Positions 31,419 through 41,117 of a DNA stretch of 64,000 nt are shown in pieces. The position numbers and the translations under genes are program-made. The stretch is from assembly GCA_002104905.1 (NCBI GenBank), contig MCFE01000446.1:1-64000 (forward strand). Reading direction: 5' to 3'. Positions within the stretch are counted from its first letter, which is position 1, and the number at the start of each line of letters is the position of its first letter. The notes beneath the pieces are model-generated. The model worked only from the letters and a program-made list of their open reading frames with translations. It was not told the DNA's origin and did not search any database. This DNA is from Basidiobolus meristosporus CBS 931.73. Its lineage: Eukaryota > Basidiobolomycota > Basidiobolomycetes > Basidiobolales > Basidiobolaceae.

Positions 31419-31787
31419 ATGGTTTCAAGAATCGCCCTACCCATTCTCCTTATGATGCTAGTCACATGGTCTTGTGCAGCTTCTCAGCAACGGTGTAACC
31501 CAAGTGCTCGTATCAACTGTCCACAAGGATACGACTGTAAGCCAGATCATCCAGGGCTTCTTGGCGGGAACGGAGTATGCGTTCGCATCTGTAATCCAAG
31601 TGCCCGCATCAATTGTCCACGAGGATTCGACTGCAAGCCGGATCACCCAGGACTTCCTGGAGGGAATGGGATGTGCGTCCGCATCTGTAATCCAAGTGCT
31701 CGCATCAACTGTCCCTGGGGATTCAGCTGTAAGCTGGACCAACCAGTACTTCCTGGTGGGAGTGGAGTATGCGAACGCGATAATTAA
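31419..31787 (+). CDS. Secreted protein with three tandem four-cysteine repeats
   Basis: 122 residues. Signal peptide 1-21 or so (MVSRIALPILLMMLVTWSCA, cut near ASQQ). The mature part is three 32-residue repeats (96 nt each) of the form C-NPSARIN-C-P-x-G-x-x-C-K-x12-C-VRI, that is C-x7-C-x5-C-x13-C, then a short tail ERDN. Repeats 1-3 differ at a few positions (QGYD, RGFD, WGFS). The C-P-x-G-x-x-C core resembles EB/TIL-like or granulin-like modules, but the spacing matches none I know exactly. It has the look of an apoplastic or cell-wall protein. AATAAATA follows at about 31,840. No family assigned. Confidence 0.72.
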   Translation: MVSRIALPILLMMLVTWSCAASQQRCNPSARINCPQGYDCKPDHPGLLGGNGVCVRICNPSARINCPRGFDCKPDHPGLPGGNGMCVRICNPSARINCPWGFSCKLDQPVLPGGSGVCERDN

Positions 31788-31799
31788 ACGCTCTAAAGC

Positions 31800-33270
31800 C
31801 AAGCGCATTTGAAGGTGACATTGAAGGGAAAGCGCCTCAATAAATATACTACCTTTAATCATATTTACAATATCACCATGATCCACACTGAATGGATAGC
31901 GCAGATTGCTTCCTGAACTTAACCATGAGTGTTGGTAATCAAGTGTGAATTTACTGAACCAGTTTTGTCGGCTTCTTGTTGATTAGAGTTTGGGTTTTTT
32001 TGACACAGAGCCACCGCCATATTGGATTTACACACATCAGGATCATTTGGTCCATTCAGCAGTGCAAAAGGGAAATGATGCTAAGCATTACTTCATTGCA
32101 TGGAGAACAAATACATTCAATACTGATGCAAAAGTTTTGAGAGAATTAAAAATCATGTATATATATTGTTGTATTGCGTGACTGATCTACCATGTGGCGA
32201 AGACCTCAACACTAGCTTTACCTAAATACTCTAATCAGCATGTGCATCCGGTCCTGCTGGAATTCAAAATGCCTAGGCCATAGACCAAAGATTTTCATGA
32301 TCAGATTCCACCTGCGTAATGATTGATTTCATCAGCATGGTTGTAAGCAATAGTCTGAATATTGCTTTAAGCCTGAAATTAGTCAATTGCCTTCTAAAAG
32401 CACGACTCGCCTATGAAGTATTTTTAGTACCCTGCCTGAGAATCAACCAAAGCTCTTGGCAAAGCATACATATCCACCCACCATTCCCCTATCGAACTAT
32501 ATATGGATCTCTTACCATGGGCATTGGATAAGAATCCCATCATTTATGGTACTAATCTAGATGTACGTCCGGTCAGCATATCTAATTACAGGTTTGAGAA
32601 ACACTTTGGTCGTCAATCCCACCTTGTGTAATAAGTAGTACTGGAATATAACCCATTGCTGAATACCAATCGATATGGCCGATTCAAGGCTACAATTTGA
32701 ATAAGCTTCTGGCACCCCAATTGTCTCAGTCTAAGTGATGGGAAAAAGCAACTTCAAACCAGGACGTTCATCGATACAATTTCCCCATTCTGCTCGGGGG
32801 TACTCGCTTTCGAATGGTGTGGTTGATCAACATCTCGCTGCTAAATGCTCAGCTTGTCCTGCATATCCAATCGTCATCGAGTGTAATCAATTGAATTAAT
32901 GATCCCAGCGATGCTCCCATTCATTGGTCAATCTCTATCAATGGGTGGCGATCAATTTCGCCCAAAGCAACGGTTGATTTGATTTACACAGAAATGCTTT
33001 CAGCCGAGAACTTCCAGTGACCCACCCATTTAATGGCCAACTTTGAGGGATATTACCTTGGCTCAGGTGCACACGACAGAGTGGCTTATGGCCCCTTCGA
33101 CGCACGGTGCTCGTCAATCATATGTTTTGTATGGCTGCGGATCCGATATGTAGATGTGTGGGAGCGTGATGAGCTAAGAAATCTGTTTAGCCCCATACAG
33201 CCCAGTGCTTGTTCTCTGCCTGTTTGGCGCTGATGCATTTATAAGCTAGATGGGCAACTTGTCTTGATGG
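31800..33270. other. Intergenic, no supported gene
   Basis: Several frames of 60-70 codons without signal peptide, domain or codon pattern. Normal CG content. Confidence 0.5.
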
Positions 33271-33317
33271 CAAGTATTTAAGTGGAAGGCGCATCAGGAA
33301 GAGCACCAAGCCCAACA

Positions 33318-34185
33318 ATGCCTACCAATTCAGCTCTCGGCGGTACTCCCAAGCTTTACTATTTCGATATCGGAGGTGAGCGTTGGCGATGCGACACCCC
33401 AAATTTCCTCCGCTGATCATCTCTTATATAGCTTCTGGGCGTGGTGAGAATCTCCGCGTTCTCTTTGCCGATGCCGGGATCCAGTACGACCAGAAAAATC
33501 TTCCCCTAAATGAGGAATGGGTCGCTTTCAAGGAAGATTTGAAGAAGAGCGGAAAGAATCCTGCCGGCACCGTGCCTGTTCTCGAGCTCAACGGTGAGAG
33601 CCACTTTGGAACTCTCCCACTTCTTCGCTACCTCGCCGCGAAACTTGGTAATTCGTGAAGCTACCCTAACCAGTGAGATATATCTCGCTCGGTACTAATC
33701 GATTCCTCAGGAGCCTACAAGGGTAAGACGCCCGAAGAGGATTTGTTTATCGATTCAGTTTCGGATTTCGTCGCTGACTGGCGCTCCAGCTGGGTTGCTG
33801 TCTTCCTAAACGAGAAGGATAAGGCAGCGTACGCTCAGAAGGAGTTGCCAAACAATGTGGAGGTGATCGAAAAGTTGCTCGGAAAATATGATGGCCCTTA
33901 CTTCCTAGGGGATAACGTAATCTCTTCAACCAGCCTTCGTGACTGCCAAATTCCTACTTACATGCTCCTTCAACCCAGTTCACTTACGCAGATATCCTGG
34001 CCTACCAGATCGTACATGACGAGGAGTTGCTAGACAAGCTTCAGGTGAGCTGTGATCTTCTTGCCTATCCCAGAACTCCTTCTAACTTCCCCTTTTCTCT
34101 CCAGAAATATCCCAACCTTGTCCGCCTAAAAGATGCAGTTGAGGCACGCCCACGTCTTGCCGAGTACTTCTCCCAAAGGGAGTGA
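33318..34185 (+). CDS. Glutathione S-transferase, sigma-like
   Basis: Five exons (33,318-33,375; 33,432-33,647; 33,711-33,916; 33,979-34,044; 34,105-34,185) give 208 residues, the usual cytosolic GST length. All introns are GT-AG, 56-63 nt, and one has a TACTAAT branch site. The N-terminal thioredoxin-like domain shows LYYFDI with the likely catalytic Tyr, GRGENLRVLFADAGI, the cis-Pro loop TVPVLELNG and LLRYLA. The C-terminal helical domain has PYFLGDN and FTYADILAYQI. It conjugates glutathione to electrophiles or acts as a prostaglandin-synthase-like GST; the exact substrate is unknown. The four exon joins all restore conserved residues. Confidence 0.88.
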
Positions 34186-34339
34186 AGTAAGACTGACGAA
34201 TTACTCACATTGACAGTGCAATGGACATTCCCCAAGGTGATATGAATAAAGCATTGTCTTTCTAACTCTAACATCCTCGTAGCCCCAATAAACGCCATTA
34301 CCGGTATGATGGTTAACTTGTTGAAATCCAAATCGATCC

Positions 34340-34470
34340 AATTTATTCATTTGGTCATGCTGGACATTGAGTCCTGTAAAGCTACAGTATTTTTCATCCA
34401 TTTTGGTCATGCTGGTCATTGAGATCATGAATATTATCCTAGTCCTGTGGAACTACAGTATTTTCTACCC
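34340..34470. repeat. Imperfect direct repeat 3' of the GST gene
   Basis: Two units containing TTTGGTCATGCTGG, CATTGAG and GTCCTGT...CTACAGTATTTT, spaced about 55-75 nt. No coding role seen. Confidence 0.5.
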
Positions 34471-34719
34471 ATCCTTTACCCCAGTACAGCCTGGCCAAAT
34501 ATTCGGCAAGTTTGATTCTCGAAAGAGTAAAAATAGCTTGAATACAGTGATGTGCATTAATCTTCGACTGAAACATGAAACGAACTGTCAACGTTGATGA
34601 GCTAAGAAACCCGTTATGTACGAAATCACATGACGTCACACGATTGCCTAGAATTTAGGAAATCACCCGCTGAGCAATACTTTTCTTCGAAGACACAAAC
34701 CACTCGGCATACTCTGAAG

Positions 34720-36096
34720 ATGAAGTTCAATAGTGCTCCGAAATGCCCGCGTTGCGCAAAAACCGTTTACATGGCCGAGCAAGTAAATACCTGGTTTAGC
34801 TCCTGGCTGTCAATACACTTGTTTATTCACGCGATGCTGTAGATAATTGGACCTGGTGGGCCTTGGCATAAGCGTTGCTTACGCTGCAAAGTAAAGTTTT
34901 TGGAATGCTTCTGGTTTTCGATAGCTCATAGTAACCCAGTTTCTTAGACTTGCGATAAATCCCTCGATTCTACGACCCTTTCAGAGCGGGAAAATGAGGT
35001 ACTCTTCTAGTCTCTCAAGACTTCTGGCCTGTATTAACGAGGCCCTTTTTTAGGTTTACTGTAAGGTATGCTACAACCGCCTATACGGGCCCAAAGGTAA
35101 GAATAGTTAACGGAACCTTGTATGAACGACCCATCGTTTCCTTTCCCTGCTAACCGTATGACACTTCACTTCATATTGCCAGGATGGGGTGCTGCCAACA
35201 TGTCGACGGAGACACAGATCCATCGTTTCGAAAACAGCTCAAGCGAAGAAGTGAACCTTAGAGCCTCGCCTTCCCCTGAACTTCCCATAAGCTCACTGAG
35301 ACTTTCTCCTGAAGCACCTACTCTTCCTCCCAGAAGTCCAGCCTCGGAAAGCGTTTCGAGGGCCCCCGCCTTGCCCAGCAGAAACAAGAACCTTGAAAGT
35401 ACTTCGAATACTCCCCCTCTACCTCCCAGGAATACAACCGAGTCACGAGGATCCAGCAACAATCCATTCTCCCAGGACACTCGTGATGCCGAGCCAGCAC
35501 GCAGCGAAGTAGACATCTCCAAAATCGCCAAGAATTTCGAGTCCAAACCTACTCACGCGCCCTCACCATCCAGCTCTCGTCTATTCCCACCCCGATCCAC
35601 TTCCCCCGCTAACCACAGCTCAGAAAAAAGCGTCCCAGCATTTCTCTCCGGGCATGGGGCGAAGAGGTCAAGTACCACGGCCACCACATTCTTGTCGAAC
35701 GCGAATAATCACCCAAGACCAGCCGCCACCGGTGCGCCTAACACTACCACCAACAACAACGTCCCCACGAAATCCTTCAGTTTACATCGCACTAGTCATT
35801 CGTTCTCTGGTATTGGTGGCCCCAACAAGAGATTTAGCAACCTAGGGGGAGGCGGGGACATCTGCCCCAGATGTCAAAAGGTTGTTTACGCTGCAGAGAG
35901 CGCAATGGGAGCGGGGGTAAAGTATCACAAACTATGCCTTCGCTGCTCCCAATGCAGCAAAAGCTTGGATTCCAGCAATATGAGGGAACGAGAGGGCACC
36001 TTATATTGCAAGCCATGCTACGCAAAACTATACGGACCCAAGGGCTACGGATACGGCGAGGGAGCGGCCTTCCTAACGACCGAAGGTGCAGTGTGA
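34720..36096 (+). CDS. Double LIM-domain protein with Pro/Ser-rich linker
   Basis: Five exons (34,720-34,782; 34,843-34,890; 34,948-34,998; 35,054-35,096; 35,183-36,096) encode 372 residues. The first LIM domain is cut into four small exons: C9, C12, H30, C33, C36, C39, C57 and C60 show the exact C-x2-C-x17-H-x2-C-x2-C-x2-C-x17-C-x2-C spacing. A long Pro/Ser-rich, probably disordered linker (about 75-293) has SH3-ligand-like stretches (NTPPLPPRN, APALPSRN). The second LIM domain (about 296-347) keeps all eight ligands and ends in LYGPKGYGYG, as in CRP-type proteins. Likely a cytoskeletal or polarity adaptor. Introns are 55-86 nt. Confidence 0.88.
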
Positions 36097-36109
36097 AGAG
36101 CCACGTGTA

Positions 36110-36570
36110 CAAACCTATGTTTTTAAATAAACCCCTTTTCAACCCAATCGCATGGTGAATTAGCTAACAATAGCCCTTTATTCACTGGGTGAAGTCTGCA
36201 TAGCAACCGTATCTCAAACGATCATGCAGGTGGGAGTTTCCATATATACATGCATACGGGTGGATGGTTCCCATCAGTGGTGAGTTGGCTGACATAAAAA
36301 TAGGAGCATCTGAGAATCACTCAAGCGCCGATCACAGGATAGCTTCCACCTAAAGTTACAACCAGAAGCCAATCTCGCCTGGCGGATTAAAATAGGGGCG
36401 TTCGGGTTTAGTGCCTGGTAAATTGGTTAACATGTGCGGGATAAATATAGGCACCGATGCGACTCTTCGATGGTCAAATTTAACGTCGTCGTCACAATAG
36501 GCTCTCCAACAATGCGTGCATCTGCATGAATCTCCTCACCCGTTGACGGTCTCATAAATAGCACTTGTGC
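36110..36570. other. Intergenic, no supported gene
   Basis: AATAAA for the LIM gene at about 36,126. The rest shows no coding frame. Confidence 0.5.
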
Positions 36571-36633
36571 GAAGTATAAAACGCCCCGACAACCACCTGC
36601 CACCAACCAGCCATCCTTCCCGCAACCTTCACC

Positions 36634-37077
36634 ATGATCAAGTTTTTCAAGTCCAAGCCCTCGAAAAACGCTAGCAGTGCAGTTACGAGCACTGATGGTA
36701 TGCGGGAGGATATCAACGAGATTGTCGACACGATGGATCAAGGAGCACTCATCAGTATAGTGGACTCTCGGTACCCCTCGGATTCCATGAAAGAAGCTTG
36801 CCAAAGGAGCAGATGGAGAAACAGCTACTCGGCGCCTGGTTGCACCCTCGCCAAGCGCTCTTCCATCGCCTCTTCCTCGGCGTCGATCTCCTCATCCTCG
36901 TCCGAAGAGAGTGTCCTTCATATGAGGAATGGCGTGCAATGGGTGGTCTCCCGGAACAAGCGAAACAACCAGTTGGAAGTCCGAGTATTCCATGATGGCC
37001 AAGCACTCCGGCCTCATGAGACCATGTACCACCTATCACTAGCGAGGAAATACCAGCAATTCTTGAATCAGCACTAG
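36634..37077 (+). CDS. Small Ser-rich hypothetical protein
   Basis: 147 residues, intronless, with a TATA box (AAGTATAAAACG) about 60 nt upstream of the ATG. No signal peptide; a basic start (MIKFFKSKPSKN), a poly-Ser block (SIASSSASISSSSSEES) in the middle and a conserved-looking C-terminal part (NGVQWVVSRNKRNNQLEVRVFHDG) ending YQQFLNQH. No domain recognised. Probably a cytosolic or nuclear protein. It converges with the FMN-binding gene; the 170 nt between them hold AT-repeat runs. Confidence 0.6.
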   Translation: MIKFFKSKPSKNASSAVTSTDGMREDINEIVDTMDQGALISIVDSRYPSDSMKEACQRSRWRNSYSAPGCTLAKRSSIASSSASISSSSSEESVLHMRNGVQWVVSRNKRNNQLEVRVFHDGQALRPHETMYHLSLARKYQQFLNQH

Positions 37078-37104
37078 ACCCCAACAACGATTGGATGGCG
37101 CTTT

Positions 37105-37180
37105 ATTGTATATAGATATATATATATACCCTTTCTCCTTGGATTTATGAACAGATCACATATATATATAAAGATTGGCT
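37105..37180. terminator. AT-repeat 3' region between convergent genes
   Basis: Two runs of alternating TATATA (about 37,115-37,130 and 37,160-37,172) lie between the stop codons of the plus-strand Ser-rich gene and the minus-strand flavoprotein gene. They probably serve polyadenylation (efficiency elements) on both strands; this is inferred. Confidence 0.35.
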
Positions 37181-37245
37181 GTATAAAACCCTCACTTCGA
37201 GTAACCATCTGTCATGACACCTAATACTTGATGAGTAACCGTGAC

Positions 37246-38013
37246 CTAACCAGACTTCATCAATGCGTCAAAGAATTCAGGGGTCGCGGTCTGAGTGTAG
37301 TCGCTGGACTCCGCAGGGCCGTATGCAGAACGAATGGGCAGCACTCCTGACCAAACCTTCTGGTTCAGCTCCTCGCTGCTCACATCCTCTTTGTCATCCT
37401 TTGGGGCCCCGGCTCTAACTTTGGCACTGGCAGTTTCGATTTGAACGGCGATGACCCCGGTGCTTTGCAGATCGATCTTCCCTGGGGGCTTGCTATCTTC
37501 CCACCTATCCGCAGTCCGATCGCCATGCTGTGGGAGAAAGCAACCGGAGGCCTGGTTGGTGATGTATTTCAGAGCAGTCAATTTCTCTTCCGGGTCAGTC
37601 ACCAGCCTGCCGTAGCCAAAAACGCACGCGGAGCGGTAGTTGAAGGAGTTGTGGAACGGGTTGATGGCATAGACGATGCCATCCAAGTGGGTGACCGTGA
37701 TATTGACCTTGGGCCTGGGGGCGTCTGAATTGCGGGGCCCCAGTGCTTTGATCAGTCTTCCGCTTATGTAGCCGTGCAGGTAAACCGTATCCTCGATGCG
37801 GGAGTATGCCATGGGCATCACGAGTGGCCAATCCTCCGGCTCTTGCGAGGCATCTTCCACCGTGTAGGGAAGTGCAAAGCCAACGTGGGCAACCAAGCCC
37901 TCGTCGAGGATCTTGTATATGGTAGGCTTGTCGTATTTACCACGCTCTGGCATGCGCTTGACCTTATTGATCGAGCGAGAGGTGGTGGGTGTGAATTCTG
38001 GCTGGGTGGACAT
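37246..38013 (-). CDS. Pyridoxamine 5'-phosphate oxidase-like FMN-binding protein
   Basis: 255 residues, single exon, ATG at 38,013 on the minus strand; a TATA-like TTTATAAGG lies about 40 nt upstream. It matches the fungal flavin-nucleotide-binding family related to NimA/pyridoxamine-phosphate oxidase: ERGKYDKPTIYKILDEGLVAHVGFAL, then PLVMPMAY, YLHGYISGRLIKAL, NITVTHLDG and a middle SFNYRSACVFGYGRLV. Fold class is a split-barrel FMN binder; the actual substrate is unknown. Annotated homologues are usually called flavin-nucleotide-binding or FMN-binding split barrel proteins. Confidence 0.82.
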   Translation of the reverse strand: MSTQPEFTPTTSRSINKVKRMPERGKYDKPTIYKILDEGLVAHVGFALPYTVEDASQEPEDWPLVMPMAYSRIEDTVYLHGYISGRLIKALGPRNSDAPRPKVNITVTHLDGIVYAINPFHNSFNYRSACVFGYGRLVTDPEEKLTALKYITNQASGCFLPQHGDRTADRWEDSKPPGKIDLQSTGVIAVQIETASAKVRAGAPKDDKEDVSSEELNQKVWSGVLPIRSAYGPAESSDYTQTATPEFFDALMKSG

Positions 38014-38386
38014 GTTGGCTAATCGATGGGAGAAGGTGGATGGAGGCTGCCTCCTTATAAAGGATTTGCTTAGTAATCTCCACTAGGTCAGATTCCTACC
38101 CACGCTGGGTGTCCAGACAGCGATTGGCGTGGTGATACAGAGCCTGTATTCCGCTGTGAAGGGGCGGTCGATTATTTGCGATGACTTCTTGTCAGTCACC
38201 GTAGCCGGAGTTGGGTGGCGGTGGCTTTCTGAGAAGTATCCAATTCACCGGATGCCATCCCTTCCCACTTCAGGGCAGTCACCTTAACCGGGTTGGTGAT
38301 CTTCCTACGCATGATCCAACCTGGATCCTCCCATCGTGCCGAATTCCGAGCAAATTTTCCTTCGAGCCCCCAATCCGGCCCACAAC

Positions 38387-39381
38387 ATGTATCTCCTTTA
38401 CTTGGTCCGCTTCGGGTACCTACTGATCACCGCCTCCGCCATATGCGCTTCGACCTTGCCGCAACTACGCGTCTCCATACTGGACTACGGTAAGCTCAAC
38501 GAAAGTCCCGGCTTACCAACCAAATACAAGGGCACTTGGATCGCTACTCTGCGCAATGTCCAGGTTCCGAAGCGTTGGTTCCAGCATTTCTATCTGTTCG
38601 GGGTGATGTGGAACCTATGGTTGTTGCTGGAGCTCACGGGCTGGCTGTGCTGGGCCAAGCGCGGTCTCCTGCTGAGCTTGCTGTACACGTGGGATACCCC
38701 AACCGAGGTGGATTACCTAGGCTCGGCAGAGATTGCGCTCTACGCTCTGGTGTTGACTCAGTTGCAGCTGGCCCGCAGGACGTACGAAGTGTTTTTTGTG
38801 GAGAAGCCCTCGGAGGCGAAGATGCATCTCGGCCATTATCTCGTTGGCCTTTGCTTCTACCTAGCGGTAAGCCTTTCGGTGTGGTTGGAGGCGGCGGGGA
38901 ATCTGGGCCTGTACAGCACAGGTAAGTTCGACCTGAGCCAAGGAATAGAGCCGGCGCCAACCCGAATTTTCTTCCATTTCTAGCGGGACCGAAACTATCT
39001 GTCGCTCAGCTGTTCACCAGACCTGTGCCCCTGCTCTGCGGCACCGTGTTGTTCGGGTACTTCTCCTACCGACAGTACCGTTGCCACCTCATCTTGGCCC
39101 AGCTACGTCCCGGCCCTAGCAAGCCTGGACCCCCGAAGTATTTCATCCCGAGAGGCGATCTGTTCGAGTACGTGACGGGAGCACATTACTTTTGCGAGAT
39201 CATGATCTACTTCGCCCTCTGGTGGCTGGTTGGCCTCACGAACATCACCATGGGCCTGAGCTTCTCATGGGTTCTCATCAACCTAGGGATCATCGCCAGG
39301 GAGACCCACGGCTGGTACCAAAGCAAGTTCGGCGCCAGCTACCCGCCGAGCCGACGAATCCTATTCCCGTTCCTCTACTGA
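38387..39381 (+). CDS. DFG10/SRD5A3-like: Polyprenol reductase (steroid 5-alpha-reductase family)
   Basis: Two exons, 38,387-38,921 and 38,984-39,381, encode 310 residues; the 62-nt intron (GTAAGTTC...TTTCTAG) keeps the frame. It reduces polyprenol for dolichol synthesis, needed for N-glycosylation in the endoplasmic reticulum. Visible features are several membrane segments, QLQLARRTYEVFFVEK (family R-R-x-Y/F-E region), MHLGHYLVG, PRGDLFEYVTGAHYFCEI and the C-terminal H-x-WY...YPPSRRILFPFLY signature. Start chosen at the first in-frame ATG (38,387), which gives MYLLYLVRFGYLL as first membrane helix. It is convergent with NSA2 (stop-to-stop about 100 nt). Confidence 0.88.
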
Positions 39382-39485
39382 ATAAATCCACGAGTAGCGA
39401 AGCGGTGAAAAGAGCAAGCATTGAGGTTTATTTAATTACACATTTTGAGAAGAGGACAAAAAGGCAAATGAGGGAGGGGAATGAG

Positions 39486-40475
39486 TTATACAAGAAGGAC
39501 CGCGTTGATGCACCCGTCGTTTTCGGGGTTGTTCGTGATTTGGGCGTATTTTCCCCACACGACCTTACCGCCGGTTGTGACGAGCCCCAGTTCGCTCACG
39601 TTCACCTCGATCACCGTACCCTTCGTGAGAACACCCAGCTGGGTGAAGAACGGACTCTGAGGGTTTTTCTTCACCCCGATGATGGGAAGGTGGAAGGTGG
39701 CCCCGAGCTCGGGATGGGTGACGTGGGCCTTCTTGTAACGAAGGGCCATGGGTCGGATGAAGCGTTCGTACTTGGGTGGCTTACGGGTGAACCCGTCCCC
39801 GACGAAGGTCGCCTTGGTGACCATTCTCTTCCACTGCTTCGTCTTGCTCTTACCGGTCTTGATCACCTTGAACATCTCGTCCTCGGCGATACCCCGGACC
39901 TTGGGCAGAGGCACGTTCCACTTGCCCGCCTTCTCCTTACGCTTCTGTTTGACCATATTCGAGAGCACCTTGGCCCGTTTCTCTCCGTCACGGTCCAACA
40001 GGTAGGCAGGTACCGCGCCGGTGGGCACCGCGTCGTCGCTCTTCTGCTTCGCCGACTTCTCTTCGTGCTGTTTGATGGCCTTCTTCATCTGGATCTTCTC
40101 CGAGTGGCGCTTCTTATTGTACATCTTCGCCTTCAGACCATGGATCTTCTGGGCGTACGCCGCGTTCTTGTGAACCTCACGCGCTTCTCTCTTACGCCTG
40201 AGGGTGAGGGAGGGGAAAAGGAAGGGAGGGGTGGAGGGTAAGTGGTTGGCCTAAAGGGGAACTTCTCGTCAGGTGCAACTTACTTGCGCTCTTCATGATC
40301 CATACGACGTCCATGACGCTTGATGGACTCTTCAATGTGTTCGTTTTGAGGCTAGGAAGCAATGGCTGGGTAAGTCAAAGGAAGCAAGTGCCGAGGTGAA
40401 GGTCGGGTTGTCGTTGGAGGGGAAAGAAACTGGGCGAGGGCGGGGCGGGGCAGGGCAAGGAACAACACCTACCAT
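39486..40475 (-). CDS. NSA2: Ribosome biogenesis protein NSA2
   Basis: Three coding exons on the minus strand: 40,473-40,475 (the ATG alone), 40,284-40,351 and 39,486-40,197, giving 260 residues, the normal size. The second exon starts [16 protein letters not shown], the third [20 protein letters not shown]. Then follow [46 protein letters not shown] and the C-terminal S8e-like domain with [19 protein letters not shown] and [12 protein letters not shown]2 acts in nucleolar/nuclear 60S pre-ribosome maturation (27S processing). Introns: 40,352-40,472 (121 nt) and 40,198-40,283 (86 nt), with donors GTAGGT and GTAAGT. Confidence 0.93.
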
Positions 40476-40670
40476 ATTGGAAGCTTTCTAAACGGACAAA
40501 GTGGAGTTCTGGGAAAGAAGCCAAACCGGAGTTCGCTTCAGGTGGAGAAGAAATATTTGGGAGGGGGGGGGAGGGACGGTGAGAAGGAGGGGGATGGCAG
40601 GAGGGATTTTTTTTTCTTTTCTTTCACTTTCTTTTCAAAATTTCCCCTCCTCTCCCCTCCCCTCCTGATC
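40435..40670. promoter_or_regulatory. GC-box and purine/pyrimidine tracts at the NSA2 promoter
   Basis: GGGCGGGGCGGGGCAGGG just inside the first intron, a G9 run with flanking G-tracts at about 40,561-40,590 and then a long T/C tract (40,607-40,668). They flank the start codon at 40,475 and could form quadruplex or nucleosome-free DNA. They lie at the NSA2 5' end; no TATA box is seen. Confidence 0.4.
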
Positions 40671-40679
40671 CGCCGTGAC

Positions 40680-41110
40680 AGGTGACTTCAACTCGAAGTT
40701 CGGTTAGGTTCGTGGTTACGCGTCGGGATTTTGGTTAAGTGTCGGGTTAGGGGTTCCGATTTTTTTCTCGCTCCACGACAGATGGATTTTTTTTCAGGGA
40801 TCCCGTGATCCGCAATCCACCCACCCACCCTGATTTTATGCGATGAAGTTGAAGTACCGTGACAGTGCCATGGAGTCGTATATTTGGCGTTGCCTCAAAC
40901 AATATTGACAGTCCTGGGGCATCGCAATGTGCATCCTCTCAGTAGCCAATGATGTTGTAACCAGTCATGGATGATGCCATAATTTAATGAGATGTGCGGT
41001 ATTCCACTTACTATGGGCGGCCATCAAAAGTGGCATAACATGCGAGCCCTGGTTGAGTTGTCAATTCCCACCCAAGAATTACTATCAACGGATATTTCCC
41101 CTGCCTCAGT
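40680..41110. other. Intergenic, no supported gene
   Basis: Divergent/tail region between NSA2 promoter and the 3' end of the membrane protein gene. No plausible frame. Confidence 0.5.
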
Positions 41111-41117
41111 CTAGCTC

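Noticed and set aside
39192-40241. 349-codon plus-strand frame opposite NSA2
   Set aside because: It is antisense to NSA2 and the end of polyprenol reductase; both are conserved proteins, so this frame is a by-product.
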